DNA of 64,000 nt. Origin: Lepidurus packardi. Lineage: Eukaryota > Arthropoda > Branchiopoda > Notostraca > Triopsidae. Below, in pieces: positions 26,594 to 38,514 of this stretch. The DNA lies in assembly GCA_023053545.1 (NCBI GenBank), contig JAKZAN010000007.1, positions 7,440,001-7,504,000 of the forward strand, in the 5' to 3' direction. Under the pieces are notes generated by a model, which ran no database searches, had not been told where the DNA came from, and worked only from the letters and a program-made list of their open reading frames with translations. The stretch's first letter is position 1. The number at the start of each line of letters is the position of its first letter. Position numbers and translations under genes: made by a program.

Positions 26594-28573
26594 ATGGGTC
26601 GCTATAGCGGAAAAAGATGCCGACTTTTAACCATGTTTTCCATGACTGCCACTTTTTTTTTGGTAGAACTTGTGGTTGGCTATATCACAAATTCTATGGC
26701 ATTAGTAGCGGATAGTTTTCATATGCTAAGCGATGTTGCGTCCTTGGTGATTGCCTTTCTTTCAGTCAAGGTAAATATGTAACTAATTATAAAGCTTATT
26801 CTTAAATGGTTTTAGTAGATGTCTCCAAAAAAATGGTCTAAGAACACATTTGGTTGGGCCCGAGCGGAAGTTTTGGGTGCGTTGGTAAACTCAATTTTTC
26901 TCGTAGCTCTGTGCTTTTCAATTCTGATAGAATCCCTGAAAAGGTACTGCAATGCGTTCTTTATTAAACCCGTATTAATTTTGTTTTATGCAGATTTTAT
27001 GAGGTTGAAAAAATCCACGATCCACAGTTGCTATTAATCGTTGGGTCCATTGGTCTTGCCATCAACTTGATTGGCATGTTTTTATTTCATAGTAAGTATT
27101 TCTTGCCATTGTTTGATTCCGTGGGGTTATTTCAGAAACATTTCGGATTTATTATGCTAGATCACGGTCATAGTCATGGGGGACATGGACATAGCCACGG
27201 CGGGCACGGTCATTCTCATTCTGAACAAGGAGGACATAGGCATTCGCATTTGAGTCAGTTAGTGGCAATGGATGATAATGACAATGACGAAACATACCCA
27301 GCACCTATAATAGTGGCTGGAAGTGGCAAGAAGGAAGCCAAAAAAAATTCATCTCAACTTAATATGCACGGAGTTTATCTACACGTCATGGCAGACGCCC
27401 TTGGGTCCATTGTCGTAATAGTGTCAGCTCTACTTATTTGGTTGACGGAATGGGAGTATAAAGACTACATTGATCCGGCCTTATCTATTGCCATGGTCAT
27501 GATTATATTGTTTTCCACGTGGCCCTTGTGTAAGTATTGAAACCTTTTCAAATAATCCCCTACATTTTTTTTGGTATTATAGTACAAGAGTCAGCCATGA
27601 TATTATTGCAGACCGTACCAACGCACATACAAGTTGATGCGATGCAACGCAAACTATTAACCCAGGTAGACGGTGTCCTAGCCGTTCATGAATTCCACGT
27701 TTGGCAGTTGGCTGGGGACCGTATTATTGCCTCTGCCCACATTAGGTACCTTTCTTACAATCAGTTCATCTACAATTGTTATCCCAATCTTATCTTAGGT
27801 GCCGAAATTTAAGTGATTATATGAAAATCGCGGAACGTGTAAAAGAGTTTTTCCACAATGAGGGCATTCACTCAACCACCATTCAGCCCGAATTTACCGA
27901 GGTACGCAATAATTTGATCGAGTATGAAATTAATCAGTGAGATCTCATTTTGTTGACAGATACCCGGTGACATAAGCGAGACGGAGAGTTGTGCTTTAGA
28001 CTGCCCTACCAAAGATAAAACTTGTGCTGCTTCTACCTGTTGTGGTCCATCGAAACAGGTAACAACTCCCGAGCCTGAACACGCTAGCATACGCACTAAT
28101 ATGGCTGTGGTTTTGAATGAGGGTGGTGTTTATCCCTGAACCATTGTTTTGCTTGTGCTTGAAACAGTTTTTGCGTATGTGCATACCACAGTAGTTGAAA
28201 GGAATGTGTACATTTAACACTAGTCGAGCATGTTACTCCAAATTTTCCATCGCACTGCATGCTATCGCCTGTTTCGCTATCTTTTACTAATACAGTGCAT
28301 GATTCATGCCCAATATCTTAACACAGCTAACCCAATCTAATACCTAATGCACAACTTCCGCATTGTCAAATTGAAAACATTTTTTAGGAGAAAGACAGTC
28401 CTCCGCCTGTACAAAACGGATGTCGACAACGTAATTCTGCCAATCTGTCTATTGCCAGTGTTGCTCAATCAAACTGCCAAGAATCTGATCGTGAGCCGAA
28501 GCCCTGTGACGACAATCTGTCTTGTTTAGAAAGCGGAGCCCATGTACATACTCCACTTATGTGCAAGGAATAA
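26594..28573 (+). CDS. SLC30A1: ZnT1-type plasma-membrane zinc exporter (SLC30A1, cation diffusion facilitator)
   Basis: Zn2+/H+ antiporter that moves cytosolic zinc out of the cell or into vesicles. Exons: 26594-26770, 26819-26943, 26994-27091, 27161-27529, 27583-27745, 27799-27901, 27960-28058, 28388-28573; 1320 nt, 439 aa. Seen: six hydrophobic segments; zinc-site pairs H-x3-D in TM2 (DSFHMLSD) and TM5 (HVMADALGS); a cytosolic His-rich loop (HGHSHGGHGHSHGG) between TM4 and TM5; and the C-terminal CDF domain with HEFHVWQLAGDRIIASAHI and EGIHSTTIQPEF. A Cys cluster (CALDC...TCAASTCCG) matches the Cys-rich tail of vertebrate ZnT1. The splice 27091 to 27161 joins LFHN directly to the His loop. 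Leaving that 69-base intron in keeps the frame and adds 23 residues. Reading through the last donor would instead end the protein at 28139. A polyadenylation signal is at 28758. Confidence 0.92.
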
Positions 28574-28757
28574 AGTGTAGAGTTCTCCTGGTTTAAACAG
28601 TCAAGAAGCCCTAAGTTCGCTTAGATCTCAGGTAGGCAGGATTTCTGATTTCTGTTTGGGGCTATTTTTTGGTACAATTTCTTATGTAATTCTACTGCCA
28701 CATATAAATATGGGTAGTTTTCTTCTGGTAACTATCCCTTGTACATCTTTCGACGTG

Positions 28758-28763
28758 AATAAA
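28758..28763 (+). terminator. Polyadenylation signal AATAAA, ZnT1
   Basis: A canonical AATAAA 185 bases after the ZnT1 stop and before the next gene. Confidence 0.55.
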
Positions 28764-29183
28764 ATTGACAGCGAAAAGTTTAGAGTTTTATTTCGTGTGC
28801 ATTGTATTTCTGTTACTTGTTAGAATTATACCCAGTCGAAAGACCTTTATAAAGCGCTCTCAAATTCCAAGGACCTTTATCGTTGACAATTGATAATTTT
28901 GGACACTAGATGGCTTGGCACTTGTGTTTTTATTTGTTTATCAACCCTGCCGTGTTTTGGTTGTGAAATTTAACCTTTTGGAAAAACTTCAGAGTTCTTA
29001 ATTCTGTCTTTCCGGTTATATTAACTTAAACAAAACAAACCTTAAAGGTAAATCAAGTTGAATACACATGGTGTGCCCATTTATTAAGCGTTATAGTTTA
29101 CAGATGTCTGTTCTTTACGCTACTCTTTAGATTTAGATTATCCGGCCTTGGTTTTTATATCTGAATCTGTCACCATTGCAAAG

Positions 29184-32100
29184 ATGGCAGCTGATGAAGA
29201 ATCAAAAAATACTACAGCTAAATCGGGTTACTTGCAAGTCTCGAAAAACGCCCCAAATCCAATGGCTTGGCAATCCGCTGAAACCAAGCAAGGGTTGCAA
29301 TCGGATTCCGCTAAAGTCAACAATAGAATTCGTTCAGCTTCTGTTGGACGGGATAAGAAACACGGTAAATTGAAATTGCTTTTTTCAAGGCCTTTCAATC
29401 TAAATCGTCAAGTGTTTCATTAAATCATGCGTAGATTTGCAGTGTCGTTACTGGGGTTTACTGTTCGACAGCCTGAGACGCGCTGTTGATGAGTTATACC
29501 GGACTTGTGAGCTAGAGGAAAATGTAGACGCTTGCAAAGAAGTGGCACTGGTCTTGGAGACTTACACGCGTGATTTTAAATCCCTGATTGAATGGCTTCA
29601 GCTCCAGTGGAATTATGAGCACACACCACCCAAACAACGACCTACTTCTTTTGCCTGGGAAGTGAGAAAGACATCTCCTTTGAAGGTGAGTTTGACCCTA
29701 TAATCTCGACTTGGCACTCAAGTCAGCGCTTGGTATTTTTTCAGCCATTCCCTTGGCTTTTGGCGAACAAAAAGCGCATTCTTACTGGAGCAGCTCGTCG
29801 TCTTGTTTCGTTCGAGGAAGGTCAATTACCGCCTTTACCGCCAACCGTTTTTCAGAAGCTTCTTGACAACGAGTATGAAATCTCTTCTGAACATTACACT
29901 GACCCTTCAACGACCCAAAATGTAACCTTATCACTCGATCATCCAGAAAACAAAAAGGCTAGCTATTCTAGCGCTACTCAACGCGTAGTGAAAAAATCAC
30001 CAACCCCCGTAAGAGCGAAAGACAAGTTACCAGAAAAGAGCGTAGTTAAAGCTATATCTAAGCGTCCCTTTAGTGCTCCTTTGTCTACAACCAAATCAGT
30101 ACCTGTTCGACCACAAATCAAGAGACCAACATCTCTTACTTTACATAACCAATTTCAGAATCAAGCCATGCAAAAAAGTCCCGTAGCTCAAAAAGTCCCA
30201 GTCGTTCCAAATGAGACTGAAAAGCAACCCATGGATGCTATTGCTGAAGATGATGATAATGGTGGCTGGGAAATGGTACGGGGCAGAACTAGGTCCAGAA
30301 CTTCGCCCGCGAAAGGCTTCCAGTCGCCCAACGGCACTACGCGACCAGCTTTAACGCGATCAGCGACCAATATATCCTTACCGGGTAGAGGTAGCTACTA
30401 TCGTGAGCAAGATCGAAGAGGTTCCCATCCCCATTCTTTAAGCTTTAAAGGAAGCAGCAGTTCTTTGACTGTGAGCAATAATAGACAAGGCCAATCACAC
30501 GCAAAACCAAAGCATGCTACGTCACTACCTACACTCTTGGTGAAAACGACAGATAAGAAAACGTTTGCAACCAAGAAACCCAGTCCTTGTATGACAGCGG
30601 CAAGGAAAGAAAACAAGTTTAGCCCGTTGCTTAAGAAGACTGAAGTAAAACCCACCTCCAAGCCCCAGAGTGGATTGAGCCCTCTCAAAGCTACTGGAAA
30701 TATTAATCCTTGTAAAGCTAGCACAAATGGAGTCGGTCAGACAACCGTTCCAGTGTCTGGCACCAGCAAACCCAACGAAGTAATTCAGTCGGTCCTACCA
30801 TCTTCTGTCCGTGTCGTAGAAGAAAGGGACGGGATGTTGTCCGAAGAAATTAATCTTATTGACAGCAATCAAACGAAAGCAGTACCTGTGGAATCAAACT
30901 CAAGCCCCGTCAAAACTAGAGATTCGGTATTGGATCTGGTATCCCAAGATCAGCCTGTAGAAGAGGACGATAGTCGAGATGTTGAAAGTTTGGCTGACGA
31001 GGCGGAGATGGCAGAGAAAGATGCCGCTTTAGCCAGTGCTTTGGAGGAAGAGCAGTGCTTGGAAGAGGAAATGCGTCAAACAGAAGCAGATATGGCGTTG
31101 CACGACGAAGAAAACTTACAGCAAGAAGTACATTTTTTCATCCGATTTTGGAGGATTTCATCCGATTTCATCCATTTTTTATATTATTTTTTCGGGTATC
31201 ATGCAGGAAGATTGGGAGTTGGACTTTGATGGAATGGGTTCAGGCAGTGATCGTGAGCCTATTGCCAGGTGGGCGCAATCTATATCTCCATCTACATTGG
31301 CCATGCTAGAAGCTCAGTGTTCTTCTGCGTCTTGGGCTGACGAGATGGATTTGCTAGATCAGCTAAGTGCTGTTGAAAGCCGGACACCTGGCAGGCTATT
31401 GCAGGTCCATGAAAAGTTGTCTTCACCTTCAAGGAAACGGAATGTCGCCCCGGATGAGACATACCGACTCCATGAAGCCAAACAAGCAAAAGCGGAGCTG
31501 TTGAGGTCCAAATTCTTAACCACGAAAGTTGTCAAACGGAAAGAACTCCTCACTAAGGTAGCATCATGTCATGTATCCCTTTCAAGTATGTTTACTTTAT
31601 TAACCATTTTATTAAAACTAGATTTCAGAAGTGAGAGCTGCCAAGGATCAACTTTTGCAAGAAAGGCGTGATCTCTTGGATCGCAAGTTGGTGCGAGCTT
31701 CAGAGAAGCGAAAACAGCATCTGGCGGATATCGTAAAGAAAGCGCACGATGAAGATGAGAAGCTCAAGGAAATTGCCTTTATTAATGAGCTTGAGGCTCA
31801 GAACAAGCGACACGACCTGATGACACTGGTTCAAACTCAAGAAGAGCGTTTACAAGGAATGCAGGAAGAACGTATGCGGCGTCGACAGGAAGAGCGGGCA
31901 GCTCGCGAAACGGCTATAGAAGAGCGCAAGAAAATTTTGGCTTCGGAAAGGGAAGCCAAGTTGGCTGTGTTGCAAGAAAAACGTCGTACTCGTCAGGAAC
32001 GCATTGAGCGCGAGTTGCAAGAGAAGGAAAAGGAACGCTTGGAAACTGCTCGGGAAAAACAGAGGTATAGCTCATCTGTGTTGTAAACTTTTTCATGTTT

Positions 32101-34365
32101 TTCGTATAGGGATCGAGAGGAACGTTTGTCGGCATTACAGGCGGCGCATGTAGCAACATTGGAAGCCATGCAAAAGAAATTGCAACAAAAGCAGGAAGAG
32201 TGCGCGCGACGGCACGAAGAAACGATTGGTCATATACGGCAAAAAGCTCTAGAATCGTCGACGTTGAAATACGGTGGCGTTGGAGAGGAACCTCCTAAAT
32301 TAGTTACTTATGAATCTCCAAAGTTTTGTAGCACTTGCAACGTTGCCGTAAGTTGAAGCCCGGGTTTGTTAGCGTAATTCATCTCTTGGTGTTCTTAGTT
32401 ATATTCGGATTTGGAAGTACACGGGCACTTGTTGGGGCGCTCACATGGGGAAGCCTTCAAGAAAAAAACCGCTAGTGGTTCTACTGTAGATGGAGATTCT
32501 GTCATCAGCCATTCCCATACGGCGAAACATACTAGTCGAGAAAGTCAGCTCAAGGAACGTCAAAAGACATTAAAGAAACGTGCAAAGAAAATCACCGCAA
32601 AACTAAAGCAAAGGTAGAGATTCTATAGCTGTTTGAGAACTGTTCTGTGAAGTGTTTTTCTTTCTAGGATGGACGCGTATCAAGTACCTGTTGCAAGTAA
32701 TGCTCTACCTGCCAGTCCAGCCAGATCCCGTTTACAAAAAGTGTTGCGAAATGTGGAGCGACAGGCTAATGTCTTGTCCACCGAACGAGCCGTTGGCGAA
32801 CTGTGTCGTGTGGTTAGCTCAGCCAGTGATACAACACCGCCTAAAGTAGCCGAGCGCAATTTGCTGGGACAAATGGGTGCACCCAGACTTCTGTGTTCAT
32901 TGACTGCTGGACAACTTAGTGGGCATGGTTTGGCCAAACTGACCAGCAGCGTCTGCAAGACCCTCGTGCTGCTATGCATGGACCATGCTAGTAATACTAC
33001 TCAGGTGCTTTTTCATCCTGGATTGCTAGCCATGGTAGATTGGCTACAAACCAAGCTTGATCATGCCAAAACGGATCCGAGCCAAGCAGATGTTGCCGTG
33101 TGTAAGCTTTCGTTGCAAAATTATCCTGTTTCGCTTTATAATTATATTTTTTTGTTTTTTGAATTTTTAGTTGGGATTTTGCAGCTGCTAGAATGTATAT
33201 TTGAAACCACCCATAGGTTATGGAGTGTGGCTGATGCCTTTACAAGTGATACCAAAGCTCAAGCGCAGGAAATCTTACAGTTAAGTCAGTTTTCGGAAAT
33301 TTTATTGTGAAACTAACTGTTTTTCTAGATATCTTGTGTCTATGGGAGTTGTCGAGTCTTTAGCTTTATGTTTTGCACCAGTCCGTGCGGCAGCAGAGGA
33401 AGATAACGCAGTGTTTAGCTTAAGGATGTCTGGTTTAGGCATGTTGTCAAGCGCAGCCTTGCTTTCTGTACAAAAGTATGTTTGTTCGATTCCAGTCTTA
33501 TTCTATTGCCAGAGTACTAATCCGTGTTCTGTAGTATTGCGCCAGAAAAAGCGGCTAAAACGAAGAAAGTGTCAATTGCAAATCCCGATCCTTGCTCGCT
33601 GCCTGCCGTGATAGAAGTATTATCCTATCGAAGTCTTTTTTCTGATTTTTTAAATATTCTACTTTTTTATGGATGCAGGTTTCAGAATTCTTTCAAGTAA
33701 TGTCGATGCTTTACAATTGTGTGGTTTTGCCTGGTGGACCGATCCGTTGTACCGCCAAAATGTCAACACCTCCTCCCAAGTTGTCAGAATGTGACGCGAA
33801 GTTGGTTATACGAGGTCTGGAAACTATGGCAGTGGTGGCTGTTACGATGCCAGACCTGTTTCAGACCCTGTTGGCACAGGACGCACCGTCCTTGAAGTGG
33901 AGATATGTCGTGAACTATTTGCTGGCTTACGTACAAAATGACATGTATTCTAGCTTTGCATTACCTTTGTTGCGATGCATAGCCTATTACGCAGCAGGTC
34001 ACAACGATAATCAAGTAAGTCAAGAGTATTGGAGTTGTCCGGGGTTTTAAGTACATTTTTCTGTACAGGTTTCATTGAATGGAGCCGGAATTGGGTTACC
34101 TATTATTCAGCAAGTGTGCTCCTTGCCATTTCGTTTCTTCTCAGACCCTAGTTTGCAAGGAGCGTTATTTTCCTGTTTACTGGCTTGTTGTGAGGGTTGT
34201 GAGGCAAACAAGGAGCTTGTTCGACAAGAAATGGCATACAAGGTCAAGTGTCTTTTCCCATCCGTCATCCTAATTGAATTTTTTCTTTAGATGCTCGATG
34301 ATTACTTGGCGTCGGAGGTTGGAAAATTGGATCCGCTTTTGATTTTCATGGCTCGCAAGATGTAA
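29184..34365 (+). CDS. SCAPER: SCAPER (S-phase cyclin A-associated protein in the ER)
   Basis: Orthologue of the ER-associated cyclin A2/CDK2-binding protein linked in vertebrates to cell-cycle and ciliary function. Exons: 29184-29364, 29435-29685, 29745-31127, 31207-31557, 31622-32064, 32110-32347, 32399-32613, 32668-33101, 33171-33288, 33329-33475, 33535-33616, 33679-34014, 34069-34242, 34291-34365; 4428 nt, 1475 aa (human about 1400). Seen: the conserved N-terminal SCAPER domain at about 61-145 (YWGLLFDSLRRAVDELYRTC, RPTSFAWEVRK); a long low-complexity Ser/Pro/Lys region; LHEAKQAKAELLR; a long charged coiled coil (FINELEAQNKRHD, EERMRRRQEERAARE); a C2H2 finger C943-x2-C946-x12-H959-x5-H965; and a helical C-terminal half (LPFRFFSDPSLQGALFSCLLACC). 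ATG 29184 has a good context (AAGATGG). The junction 33288/33329 uses a weak GTTTTC donor and a 40-base intron, and is the least certain. Confidence 0.93.
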
Positions 34366-34491
34366 CCGTGTCTTTAGTATTTCAGAAAAGTTAATTTTAT
34401 CCATTTATTTATAAGAAAGTTGTTTTCTATTGGTAATATTATTAAGTTTATCTTTTGTCTACAAGCTGTTTAATATTTGTTCCGAGTACCA

Positions 34492-34497
34492 AATAAA
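34492..34497 (+). terminator. Polyadenylation signal AATAAA, SCAPER
   Basis: A canonical AATAAA 127 bases after the SCAPER stop codon. Confidence 0.55.
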
Positions 34498-34699
34498 ATT
34501 CGTTCTACGTAATATTCATCCATCGGAAAGTTTATACATATAACTCTCCCCGTACCTTAAGTGTGAGATACAGGGGCATTCTTATGTTCTTAACATTAAA
34601 CCTAATTATATAAAAATTACCCTTCCAAACTAAGGAACAGTGCCAGGAGACTTTGTTCATCTCAAATTCAATGAAACCCAAGTGAAATAACCAGAGATT

Positions 34700-35080
34700 A
34701 TTATTTTGAGTTCAAGGCGTAAATAACTGGAGGTGACTGCTGACGGCGGTTTGATGTTTCTTTATGTTTCTAAATGTTTCTTTATTGTACCCAAAGCTCC
34801 GATTACCACTGGCACAGTCTTCGTCTTGCAATTCCACATCCTGCTGATCTCGATTTCCTGGTCTTTATACTTGGATGTCTTTTCTGTATGTTTCAACATG
34901 ATGTTCGAGTCATTAGGGGTAGCGATGTCAATTAGCAAGCAGGTTCTCCCTCTCTTATCATGCAGAATTGTCTGGGCGGTTTGCTGTGACTTTTCTATCA
35001 GTTATTATTGGGACATCCCATACAATAGTGACTTTATTGTTGTTCTCAACTTTCTGTGTCTGGTGTTCGTAGTAATAACT
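34700..35080 (-). mobile_element. LINE (non-LTR retrotransposon) fragment, 3' part of the RT ORF
   Basis: On the minus strand the translation shows WDVPIITDRKVTANRPD, then, after a frame change near 34965, LHDKRGRTCLLIDIA, SKYKDQEIEISRMW and TKTVPVVIGALGTIKKHLE. This string of motifs is typical of the region after the reverse transcriptase domain in many animal LINEs. Only about 370 bases are recognisable, with no 5' part and no tail, so it is a dead 3'-end fragment. It lies just outside the left inverted arm. The family within the LINEs is not assigned. Confidence 0.65.
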
Positions 35081-35189
35081 CACTAACTGCACGAAAATAA
35101 GATTCTACATTAAAAACACCGCGCTCAATCAAGACCGTTGGTTAGGATTCACGCCAGTAAGGAATCTTAATACGCAAACTTGCGAAAAA

Positions 35190-37413
35190 AATCCGTGAAC
35201 TCGTCCATGTTAATCGTTAATTTATGTTAAAGAAAGGTATAATAGTGGGCTACAAAAGCTTAACCCACTCATGCCAACCATACAGGAGCCGATTAAAACG
35301 AATGAAAGTATCTGGGTTATGCTGGCTACTTTGTATAGGCCTGTTGCTGCAAAGTTAAACCTAAGAAAAATGTGTTTTAGACAATTCCATCGAATTTGGA
35401 TAGTGCGCGTTACTGGAACGGCCGCAAGCGGCGCTTTGTCCAACTTGCAGCCTCAGTCGCGCTCGCAAAGTCGAACAAGCTACATGTTCAGACAGAAACT
35501 ATTGTTATGCATAACTTTAAATATAGAATAGTTAATCTGAAACTTAACCTGAAACTAATCTGAAACTTAATCTGTCTGCAATTATGCACAACATTCCTGT
35601 TAATTTATAAGAATTCATTTGTGGATTTTTTGCGTGTTTTCAGTGCGAAGTTCCATTCAAACGTTTGAGCGTGTAGGCCTTTTTTAACGTCTAAAACGGA
35701 CGATTTTGTGAAAGTTGGGTGGACAAGCTCAAACAAGATGCCGCTGGGTTATTCTTTTTCACCTTTTTCCTGCTCCAGTTGGTAATTATTATTTGAATTT
35801 TTTAGGAGAGACATCCTTATTTCTTCGCCTGTTATTCAAATGAAGCTGAGTGAAAACATAGCATGCCGCGTGGGAGAGTTATGTGTGAGATTAAGGAAAG
35901 ATATTTTTAAATGTATTTAACAGTTTAGTTTAATGCAATAGATCACTAATAATAAAAGGAATAAAATAGGTCCGTCCGCTTTACGTCGCAGCTCTCGTTA
36001 TTATGACGCTCTTATGGATTCGGCTTATTAGTTAGTTACTTATACATCTAAACGAATTTTTTATATTTCTCCATTCATACATCGTCGTAAGTAATTGTAA
36101 GCTTCTTTGCTTAATCCCCAAGTGTGGCTAGGGGACGTGGACTTTCCACAATATTCGTTCCTATCCATTTGTTGTGTACAGTTATTCATCATTTTCCTTA
36201 ATTTTTTTTTGGAGAATAGTATTGCTAGAACGCAGAATGACAGAGCACAGAATGCCGGAATTTAAAAAAAAAATACCCAACGCAGCCCCCAATCACGTTG
36301 CTGGTTGCTAACGTTGCCATGGCCTCTGGCGAATGGGTACAACAGCCCTCTGTATGCACTCGCCGCCACTTTGCGTAGTGGACGGAATAATCCGTTTTGT
36401 GAACAGACGCCAAGCCGACTCCACGTCACGTAATTTGCTCCCGTTTATTCAAATTTTTCGACTCTCATCCGACTTTTATCAAACTGAAAGGCAAACAGAC
36501 CTAAGTATTATGCAATCAGCTTGCATATTATCACAGTTTGTTAATTAAAAGTAACAATGTTGATAATGTTCGATATTATTCCCGGGGATAAGCGTCAGTA
36601 AATTTCGAACAATTTTTTCGAACATTTTCAAGTTTATTCGCTCCCATTGGCTACATATTGCCATTAATTCAATTAATAACTACTAAGGAAGTTAACATAT
36701 TCTGCCTTCCGTTTCCTCTAGTTAGGCGAAGATTTTGTTTATCCTATGTTTTCACGAAAATGTTCAAATTCCGATTTGAGCAATTTCCAGATTTCTCTTA
36801 ATTCCTCAATCCTCGTGACTACCAACAAAGATACACCACCGGAGGGTAATCCCGTTTTTGGATTAAAAAATTATCAATGCAAACAAATGTCGCAATTTTC
36901 CGGCTAAAAAACGTAATATTAAAAATTCCCGCATGGCAGCCATTGCCGGTCCCGGTCAAAGCTCCAGCGAACTTTTTTGTCCCATGTCGCTTAACCCGAG
37001 TGCCCGCCCTAGTCCGCCATTTTGATTTGTCTAGTCGGGTGGGATGACGTACTTTTTTCGAGACTCAAATTCAACTTGTCAATGCGTAAAACCGTGTTAA
37101 GTCGTGTTTAAAGATGAACAGTATTACTAATAATTGTCCCTTTTATATTTATTAGGTGGTGACAAATTTGACAAACAGTTATATTGTTACAACTTGTTAA
37201 GTGTGTGGTCCTTTCCCTTCTCCCGTTCCACTCAGCCAACTTTATCCCCGTGCCTTTTGCCATCCTTTTGGAGAAGAAAAAGAGAACCGCAACTTTTTTT
37301 CTGCTAAACTGAGGATGCGTGGAGACAGCTATTATTTCATCTTCTGTGGGACCGCCAGGAGAATCAGAAGAAAAGGTATGCCAGGAGTTCAAAGTGTTGT
37401 GGTCGGTTAGGTC
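35190..37413 (+). repeat. Left inverted arm of a 17 kb composite element
   Basis: This segment recurs in reverse complement at 48540-52171. The shared sequence starts at AATCCGTGAACTCGTCCATG (35190) and ends sharply after GGTCGGTTAGGTC (about 37413). By eye the arms are roughly 90-97% alike where both are present. The left arm has about 105 extra bases near 35250-35352 and about 490 extra bases at about 35996-36485 that the right arm lacks. No coding capacity was recognised. It could be a long terminal inverted repeat or half of an inverted segmental duplication. Confidence 0.75.
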
Positions 37414-38514
37414 TTGTGAGCGCCGGGGCGTTTCTTGTTTGGTTGAGAAGTGCTACGCTTAGGCCTGACTAGTGCTCCGCTATTTGCCGTTCATCATTCA
37501 CTTTTTACTACTACCAATGTTTTGTATACAATGCAAGCATGCGTGGAGCGAGTAAATCAAGTAAATTGCAAGGATTTCCAAGCAAAGTTCGTTATAGATG
37601 ATTCCACGGCATGGTGAATTTTACAAAACCAACAAGTTCCTGGCCACGATTTGAAAGAACGGACAAGTATCAAAGCTACTGGGGAAATTCCATAACCAAC
37701 TAGTCCTACAACTTCTTGTCTTCTAGGAAATAGAAAGTAGGGAGGCCGGTCGACCTTTCACTTTTTGTCCATTACGGCTCGCAATCGGGTGTTTTTTAGA
37801 ATTTTAATTTTTGCAAATCCATGCGTTCACGTAACTAAACCGTTCTTTTTCTATTTTGTAGAATGTTGAACAAGGCAACCGTCACAAATGTTCTTCACTG
37901 AAATAACTGTTAATGTACAATATATTTTACAGTTAAAACGACATTTTTGTAAAAAGTATAGTGTTTAAATAAAAATTAAATCACCAGATTATACTGTGGA
38001 TAACTAGACACGTTCCTTTGTTCCAAAGTAATTTTTTTCAGAATTTTATCTCTTACCTCCGATTTGCAAAAAAAAAAATTGTAGACCACACTTGATTTTG
38101 TCCTGAAGTCAATATCCCAGAAGGTGGGGCTTGTTCGGCCATCTTGTTCGCCCACTTTGCCTGCAGGTAGCTTATCCTTCCCTTTCCTACGTTGCCGAAC
38201 AAGTGCCGCTTAATCAATGTTAATGGTAAGCAGCACAGCGGTGGGCATAAAAAAGCGACTTCTATTGTATAATTTACAATGGTCTGCCTTATTGCATTTA
38301 TATTCTAAGGCGTAAGTGTTTTAGTTGATTGTTTTTTTTAGCAAAACATTTCTTACGAAAATACAAAATTGAGAGAGGTTTCCCTACTGTGCGTTATTAT
38401 ACACGGCTGTTAATGTTAGAATGTTTTAAATATAATTAATTCGCGATTTCGAACTAGCACTTTATTATTGAAGCAAATAATCAGAGCTATATCTACCAAG
38501 GCCCTTAGTAGATA
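37414..38514. other. Non-coding spacer inside the left arm
   Basis: AT-rich and without a recognisable gene. The part at 37470-37570 (TTTGCCGTTCATCATTCAC... to ATCAAGTAAATTGCAAG) is a diverged direct repeat of 45090-45195. Confidence 0.5.

Noticed and set aside
26969-27037. Separate small genes from ZnT1 exon-sized frames
   Set aside because: Splicing with matched phases joins all of them into one ZnT1 protein. The same holds for the SCAPER, XPA, FKBP and PhnX fragments.
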